A DNA stretch of 64,000 nt, from positions 286,209,117-286,273,116 of the forward strand of contig OW240914.1 in the NCBI GenBank assembly GCA_933207985.1, written 5' to 3'. Origin of the DNA: Pelobates cultripes (lineage: Eukaryota > Chordata > Amphibia > Anura > Pelobatidae). Position 1 is the first letter of the stretch. Each line of letters begins with the position of its first letter. A program made the translations under genes and the position numbers. Shown one piece after another: positions 37,501 through 46,500 of this stretch. The notes below the pieces were generated by a model. It saw nothing but the letters and a program-made list of their open reading frames with translations, searched no databases and was not told the DNA's origin.

Positions 37501-40500
37501 AGAACTAGAGTTGGGCAAAAATAAAAAAAATGAATTGGGGACAACTCACAAGTCATGTCTGACTGTTAAGAAAGAGAGCAGACATCGTGATACTTCTGGA
37601 AAGCCAACAATTTCTTCTCCAGAATGTGTGACTGTTAAATCAGCTCCTAAACCAGAGAGCTCTGTCTATGCCGTTAGACGGTCGAGCAGATTAAACCCAG
37701 AATTCAGTGGATGGCTCATGTTTGACGATGAATCATTTCCACACACGAGTATGGAGAAGGCTACAGCTGACTTAAAACTTACAACAGCAGAGGAACCTTT
37801 TATTGAAGAAGAGCAGGTGGCTGAGCTTGAAGTGGGAGAATTAGGTGATCCCCATGCACAAGTGGACTTTAACATGGACAAAGTAGATGAAATTGAAAGG
37901 GACTCCTGTGAAGTACATTCTGACATTGTTGCCCAAAAGTTTCATCCCTCAGGTAATTTGGATAGATAATTAGTAAATGCACACACATAATTATCATCAA
38001 CTTCCATTAGAATGATGCAAAGAGTAAAACACAGGTCAAATGGATCATTAGACAAACAGGTTTTTTCATAATTTGTCTTAAGACATCATTTCTTGCATTG
38101 CAAAGTGAAGCTCTTAAGTGACAGGTTCACTTTAAGTGCTATCTCCATATGTAATCAGTATAGCCTTTGTCATAGTGATACATTATATCTTTAAATGCAT
38201 AGGAGATGCTAGTTTAATACTTACCTCCTCACCAATGCCACAAGCAGCACCATGATGTCATGTTTGTGGGTGTTCTTCTCATGTAAATTTATATTGGCTT
38301 GGGATAATATAGTAGAGCACACCTCCTCCGTTATGCTGACAAACAGACAAATGCTCTGTAGTTGCTCTTACAGCAGGAAAACATCCATGGGCCATACTAT
38401 TTACTAGAGCAGGGGTTCCCAACCCAGTCCTCAAGTACCACCTGCCTGTCCAGGATTTAGGGATTACCCTCTTGTGTCTAAAGTGTTTTTTTTTTCTTTC
38501 TAAAACACCGTAGACCCAACTGGGTAATCCCTAAAAACTGGACTGATAGGGGATACTTGAGGACTGGGTTGGGAACCACTGTACTAGAGGAAAGGTTTGT
38601 AGTTTCAGGATTTTGGGTGTTCATGCAGCATTTCTGCATGTAGGAACCATCACAAAACATTTGTTTGTTGCTTGATATACGTGAATTAAGTATCCTGTCC
38701 CGACATGCATAGCTAGGCCAAACTAACTTTCCAAAAGTGACTATCTACCTTAAGATAGACTGCATTATAGAAATGTGTTTAACCATTTACACTGCCACAT
38801 GCCTACTCACAATCGGTAAATGTGATATAGCTGGTTGAGTAGTATATACTGAGACCTGCTTTATTAAAATAGCCCTGAGGCCACAGTTCAATGTTTGATG
38901 AATAATCTACGCATAAATCTACCAAGTGTAGGTGCACAAATATCCCCTCCAAATTTTGCAGAAAAAATGGCTAAGGTCATTGAAATATTAAAGCCAACAC
39001 GGTTATTGTAACAAGTGGGTGCACATATTTGCATACATACAAAACGCATTCCACCACTGTTTCTATCATTTATGCTTAAAATGGTTCCATTCTGTTACTT
39101 CTGTTTTGAAATGAAAACTTTGTGCTTTTACATTTTCAGAAAATCCCAGATGCCCTCCACTCTCACTGTCACAAAGGTAAGATAATTCCTACAATTTGCA
39201 TTTGAGAATATGTAATATATATTATAATATGTATAATGCAGATGCCTGGGAACATTGATGGTTCATTGATCCATAATACAGCTTTCTCAGATGATTACAG
39301 AAACATAATGGCTTGACCTTTGAATAAAAAATATGAAAGTTTTGATCAAAGAGACGGTTACTCTTTAAAACACTAACACTTTAAAACACCTCTGATCCAG
39401 TGCTTAACAGGAGCTCCCAACTGCTAAAAAATAATAATAATAATAAATAAATCACTGCTTAGTAGATATACCCCCTAAATGTAAACATGCATGCATTTAA
39501 TTATGATTTTTTTTCCCATCGGGGTATATCTAAAACAGCTTGCAAAAGCTGTAGTTCTCTTGTCTGCTGCCTTTGAAATCTTCCCCTTCTAAGCCCACTC
39601 AAATGTTCTGTGACTGTCTAATCACAGCCTTTAAAGTGCTTTAAGAATCACTGTTGGAGACTTACAAGGTTTTTCACTAAAGTGAGAATTCAAAATTAAT
39701 TTATAGTGAGTTTCAAATTTAACCTGACTTAGATAATGTTTCCAGTTTGGCTATTTTTACCTTGTTTATGAAATTTGAATTCTCACTTTAGTGAATAACC
39801 CTGACAGATTATACCATCAATGTTAACCCCACTGTGCTTTCTTTAACCCCTTAAGGACCAAACTTCAGGAATAAAGGGGAATCATGACATGTCATACATG
39901 TCATGTGTCCTTAAGGGGTTAAAGGTATTTATGAAGAATATTTAAAGGGATTATATAGTGCCAGGAAAACAAAGCCATTTTCCTGGCACTATAGGGTTAA
40001 TAGGTCCTCCACCCCACTCCCTCAGGGTTCCCGTCCTGTGGGATTGATGGGGTTAAAAGCCCCTCAGCCACTTACCCTCGGCGCTGGGTCAGGCTCCCCC
40101 ATGCTCCTCCCCTGCTGACAGCTGGCGAGGGAGACCTAATACGCATGCGCGACAATGGCCACGCGCGCGCATTAGACCTCCCCATAGGAATGCATTATTC
40201 AGTGCTTTCCTATAGGGAAAATCTGACGCTGGAGGTCTATAAGGACGCCCAGCGTCAGATAACGGACCAAAAGTCCGTTAGGATTCCGAAAGTGCCCCCA
40301 GTGGCTGTCTGGCAGACAGCCACTTAGGGCAGACTTAGAGCTGCATGTAAACATTGCAGTTCTCTGGAACTGCAATGTTTTGCAATGCAGCACTAAGTAC
40401 AAAAGGGACACAGTACCCAGACTACTTCAATTAGCTGAAGTGGTCTGGGTGCCTACAGTGTCCCTTTAAGCAGTCCAATATATTTATTTATTTTTTTACA

Positions 40501-43500
40501 AACAATCTCTGTAGAATTTGCTTTACTAAAAAAATACAGTATAGTGAATGTTGATAGAGTACATCTGTGCCGGAGTTGTAGAAGAATAGGTGCAATCATG
40601 AAAATTAGCCGATGGATCATGTTGATTGTTCCTTTGTTAGAACTTTGCTCCAGAATTGACCCTCCCCCCCATAAGGGCTCCTTCAATTTGTGCATTGTTT
40701 CTAAATATACACTCTGATTCAACTGGTGGTCCATAATCATTTAATAAGCCTCCCCCCCCCCCCATCATTAAACCTCTGTTCCAGGTGTGTGGTTTTTCTT
40801 CTTTTTTTAATAATATATCTATATTATGATGTAGCACATAACAAAAAAAATAGGATGAAAAGATACATTAATCCTTTTTTTCTGTTACACCTGATGCAGA
40901 AATGTTGTTAAATTGTAGCAAAAGGTTAAGTACTTATATAATATGGTGACTTGCAGTGAATGTATTATAATTGTCCCTAGGAGGGGAACAAGTAGAACTT
41001 GTTAGTCATCAACCTAGTTAACATCTTCATCATTTTCCATTGGCAACTCACATATTTTGGAGAACAGACTTAGCATTCTAAAAAGTGATTGACTTTAGGG
41101 CACACATATTGAAATACGTCTCAGGGCTTCCTCTAGTGGACTATATGAGAAGTTGCATGTTCTACATTAGTATAATCCCAACACACATTTACTAATTTTT
41201 AGTGAAATCTTAATGACTTTTAGAAGCATTGAAACTTTGCATGTGGTCGCCCACATTCACATTCTTTTTTTCATGTTAATTTCCAGTGTTTCTACATTCG
41301 AAAAGAGAAATTTTGAGCAAGTACTTGCCGTCGAGCTATGTGGAACAGCAGGTATTTCATTTTATTGAAACACTAGTGTTTTATTCTGTGAGATTTAAAC
41401 GTGAAGCTGTAATAAGCCCTGCATGATCAATCACAGATATTTCATAATGTCAAGACTCTGATGTATGCATTCTGTAGAAGGCTTATAACTAAACTGGAAT
41501 TTGTTTGATAAAGTATTTAAATTTAGTATGTTTATGTGCTAAAAAAAAAGCTATAGCTTATTTTGCAATATGTAAGCAATGTCTTCTATTATTTACCATA
41601 AAGGCCTGACACCACCAACCACCCCACCTTACAAAACCCCAGAAGAGGACCATTACAAGCCCGAGCTTAATCAGGACACTGTAGATAGTGGAGCATTGAT
41701 TTCTTGTCCTTCCGAAATAGAGACAAGTGGAGAACATGTGTTGATAAACAGGAAGCAAACAAAAAAGCAACCAGAAAGGACTGAGCTATTTGCTCACTTG
41801 AGCCGGACGGGGAACCTTCCAGCAAATTGTGAATCACAAGGATTAAAGAGACCATTTTCCAGATCCTTTGGAGACCATGATTACTGCATGGTCAAAAAAC
41901 CAGACACTGGCTTTCAGAGGAAAGTTAAATCTCTGGATCTGCCTGGCTACCTGGAAAAGAAGGAAACATTGTCTATTAGTCAGGAGCAGCAGAAACAGGT
42001 TGAAGACAAACCTGACAGATGTCATAAAGCAGGCAACAAACTCCTGAAGGACCATGAAATCCGAGCAAGTCTCACCAAGCACTTTGGCTTTCCTGATGAT
42101 ACCCTAAAGGAAGAAAATCAAAGTATCTGCAACAGTCCTGAATATGATTCTGTTTTTGAGGACAGTGACAGTGAAAGCAGCTCTCCCCAAAAAGACTCGG
42201 TCTGCCCGACTCCTCACAGAACCAAAGTATGCCCTCCAATGAGCCCACCTTCCAAATCCAAGTTCCAGTACTATCCCCAGACACGTACCAGTCCACGATC
42301 ATCACGGCACTATTCACCAGAAAATAGGAGGACTTACAGGTATATTTAGTGGGCTTTATTATAGCAAAATACAAATTAACATGATTTTACTTTTTTATGA
42401 AAACCATTACAAACATTATTCAAAACCTCATACAACAGTGAGAATGGAGAAAAATATATATGTTTTGATGATGGGAACTCGCGTGATTTTAATACAGCTA
42501 GTATGACAAGATAATATATAATCAAAAATCCTAAAGTTATTTTGATGAGTTCATTAGAGACACCTAACAAGCTTTCAATGAGAATAAACACATTGATTGT
42601 ACCAAAGTTTAGGGAGAGATAATAGCATCTACAGTAAAGGAGAGAGTTTATAGATAAAAGACACTGATTTTTTTTTAACTCGTGTAGAGGATCAAGATTG
42701 CTTGTAAAATTTAAAAGACATTATATAATAACCAGAAATCTGATTATTTTTTTTTAATTCTTTAATTCTTTATTTTTGGTTGACAGGAAATACACATACA
42801 TGTCAGGCATGGATTCTGTCACATTGTTATCCCTTTTATGTCCTTCAGTGTTCTTAAGTTAGTTGCATTAATTCAGGTTATTTTTTTGTTTGTTTTGCTT
42901 GTGAAAAAAATTACATGCCCATTTTTCGCTCACTATGCAGAGTTAAAAGGTCATATAGTAGACCCAGAAGACCGCTGTAAAGCCTTAGCGGTAGGAGTAG
43001 GAATGCAGTGTTCACTATGGCTGTACAGGTTCTATAGACCAAACAAAGATTGGCCTGGAGTTATTTCTAAGTGCTGCGGTTATAGTTTTTAAATTAGTAA
43101 TTTATCTTGTTACATTTATTTCCTTTATAATATGCCTAGAGACTTCTTCAATCGTAATAGCACAATGTGAATAAATGAATATATATATATATAATTTTCA
43201 CTTTTTTTAAATTCACATTTGCCTTTTATCATTTCCTGTTTATAGAGTCGAGAGCAATGAGAAGCACCAGACTGGAACCTTAAGCCAAAGGCAGATTCAA
43301 AAAAGGAGACAAAAAGCAATTGTAAGTAATTTTTCATGCTCTCACATCAAACTTTAATATGCCTCTCAACACCCCCGATTTCATTGGGACTGTCCCGATT
43401 TCAGAGTCCTTTCCCGACTTTGTTTCCAGATGTTCCCCATCAAATGTGCTTATTTGCAGTATGCACAGGGCACAAAGACCCTGCAGAGAGCACTGAAACT

Positions 43501-46500
43501 GTGTTACCTGCATGATCTGATCACTGCATTGAGTTAACCCTGCAATGTCATTATTGCAGTTTCTGTGAAACTCCAATGTTTTACAATGCAGGGTTAAGGA
43601 GACAGGGACACTGCACCCAGACCACTTAAATGAGATGAGTGCCTATAGTGTCCCTTTAATCCAACAGTACCTAAAATAAATTTTCTGCATTTACTCGGTT
43701 TCTATTAATAGTTTGCTTCATGGAGACAAGTGATTAATTCTGTTATTAAAAAGTTACGTGACTGAATGTGGGGTATTGGCACAATGGATGCAAAAATAAA
43801 AGCTTTGAAATTAGAAAAGGTGGTGTGTTCAGGGTCACAGTTTAATGAAGGCTGGAAGCATTTTTCCTCTAGGTAAGCAGAGAAATGCTCCAGAGGCCAG
43901 TGAACCTGCCTGACACAGCAGGCGTTGGATGCAGAATAGGTAACAAGTGCTAAATTCGCTGAGCGTGCAATCTGTGTGTGTGTTTCTCATGGCTCAGAAA
44001 GTCACACTGAGACTGTTTACATGTAGGAAAATATACTCTGATTCAGGCATTTCGTCCTTTAATTCCTGCAGACATCACCCACAGATTGAACACAATATAT
44101 TGAAATACACACACTGTTCTAACAGGGATCACAACTAACACAACCTCATAAAACAATTTACACTGCAACTATGTATTTCAAGAGAACTCTATAAATATCT
44201 ACATAATCACGTGTCTATCTGTTACGAGAAAGAAGCCTTGTATTGTCCCTGCAGAAAATTTGAATAGTAAAATAAAAAGTATACTTTAAAAAGCTAACTC
44301 CATCTTATGCATCCTTCATGATTTGTCTAACAGAGTGTAGTCACAAGTCCCTTTAAATATCACATTCTGGAGACATTATAATAAACAATGAGACTGGAAG
44401 TCAAGTGGTTTATGAGTGGCTCCACAGCCATATTTTCCCTATTTTGGCATTATGTATCATTCATATTACATGGGTTTTTTCAATATTAGAGATCCCTTGC
44501 ATATTCTGGCCTGATTCCCACTTCTAGGCAGCAGCTGTTATTTAAAACTGCTCTTGATAATTAATTTACCCTCCTTTAATGATAGGCTGGGAGAGCAGGT
44601 GAGAATACAGAATTTGCTGGCCCTCCAGATATTCTTGAACTACAACTCCCATGATTCTCAGCCTATCTATTTCATTCATAGAATCATGGGAGTTGTAGTT
44701 CAGCAACATCTGGAGGACCGGAGTTTGGGGAAGCCTGGTCTAGTCCCTCACTCAGCATATCACGTCATTTATTTATCTACAGTGCTAGAAATAGATTGTC
44801 AAAGGTTTATTTTAAAAACTCAGCTGAATGCTCATATTTTATACTTGTAGAACTTAAGCTGAGCAGTACAATGTTCTTTAAAATTACAATGCTACAAGCC
44901 AAATATATTAAAAGTTTAATAAAGAAAGGCTCTTATTACCTCTTTCCTATTCATAAACCATATTAAATTATTCAGGAGAGTATTTTTTTTTTACTCTCCA
45001 TTTATCTTCAGTATTGTCCCACCCTGCAGACTAAACTGGAAGACAATACATAATATATTTTCCTTCAATATTGAGGAAATACAACGTATCGTGTGTGTGT
45101 ATATATATATATATATAAAACTACTTTAATAAATTTTGAGCGTATGTGCATATATTTATATATGCACATACGCTCAAAATTTATTAAAGTAGTTTAAAAC
45201 TATAGGTTTTGCCAGCACTAGAAGCAATTTATAAGAAACTTGTATACAAATTGTATATGAAGATTGATAGTGCAATACATGATAAATGGAAATATTTAAC
45301 CACACATAATGGGCATTAAAGGAGACCTGTCACATAGCAGGATTTTTTTTTTTATAATCTTTACTCATAACCAATATTTAACTAATATGTATTTGCATAA
45401 TGTGAAAAATAGAATTAAATGTAGCAATAAACACTTTTTTACTCCGTAACTGGGTACCACCATCTTAGCTTTATCTCCTTTGCACCTGGTAGTCAGCATA
45501 GAGAAAGCTTATGGAGGAGATGATAAAGTTTAGATGAAAATAAAGAATTATGTGAAATAAAAAAGTTCATTGCAAGTTAGAGGGGATTTTCAATATTTTA
45601 TTGAATTGTATAATTTCCAGAGAAGTAACAATTCACCTGTAATGTGTGTTGTTTTCCATTTTATGAAGGACGAAGGCCGTGTAATTTACATCAGAAATCT
45701 CTCCAACAGCATTAGTGCTAATGAGCTCAAAAGAAGGTTTGAAGTTTTTGGCGAAATCACTGAATGCCGTGTTCTTAGTAGAAGCAGGTAAGATAGGGAT
45801 CAGCGAGCAAAACACAAAATTTCATTCTTTTTATAGTACTGTCTATTTTAAATAAAGGAACGGAGTTAACATTCACAAAGGTTTATTCATTCAGCAGTGG
45901 ACCGTAGCGAATTTCAAAGCCATTTCCAAAATATTGGCTAAAATAACTGATTTGGGAACATTTGCCAACTCATCTATAGACACAGCTTGGCTATTTCGGC
46001 CTTCATTTTGCCATTTATTTTTCAGGTTACTGTTTAATGAGTAAATCCTGAACTGTTTGCATATATATAAATGTAGTAATTTTTTTATATTTAATATACT
46101 GTCATCAATAACTAGATAATGTATATTATATGCTTTATAATTTGCCCACACCCCCAAAATAACACTAGACTTGTGTATGAATGTGTTTCATTTGGTATGG
46201 GCGAAGCAAATTTATAATATTTTAAACGATATATGAAACGATTACATGATCTATTTGGGATTATTCATTGAATTAGACCGCAGAGGTAAATCCCAAATGG
46301 ATCGTTTTGTTTGGACGTAGATGAATTTTAAGTCAAGTAGTGCATGATGAGACAAATACCTGACGTTTGATGATTAAAAAAATATATATATATATATGAA
46401 AGTCTAAATATGAGCTTTTCACTAAATTGAGTATTGTCAGGGATTCAGAATAAACTTCAAGCTCAAATGTTGAACTGGAAAAAATATCCAAATCAGCTAT

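Larger units (their letters stand above)
39177..41286 (+). other. PPARGC1B: PPARGC1B intron 6
   Basis: Bounded by gtaaga and ttccag. It contains a family B repeat (39668-39805), a palindromic piggyBac-like MITE and a complete family A MITE. Confidence 0.85.
43322..45668 (+). other. PPARGC1B: PPARGC1B intron 9
   Basis: Bounded by gtaagt and atgaag. It contains a family A MITE end, a foldback hAT-like MITE, and the perfect palindrome at 45118-45195. Confidence 0.85.
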
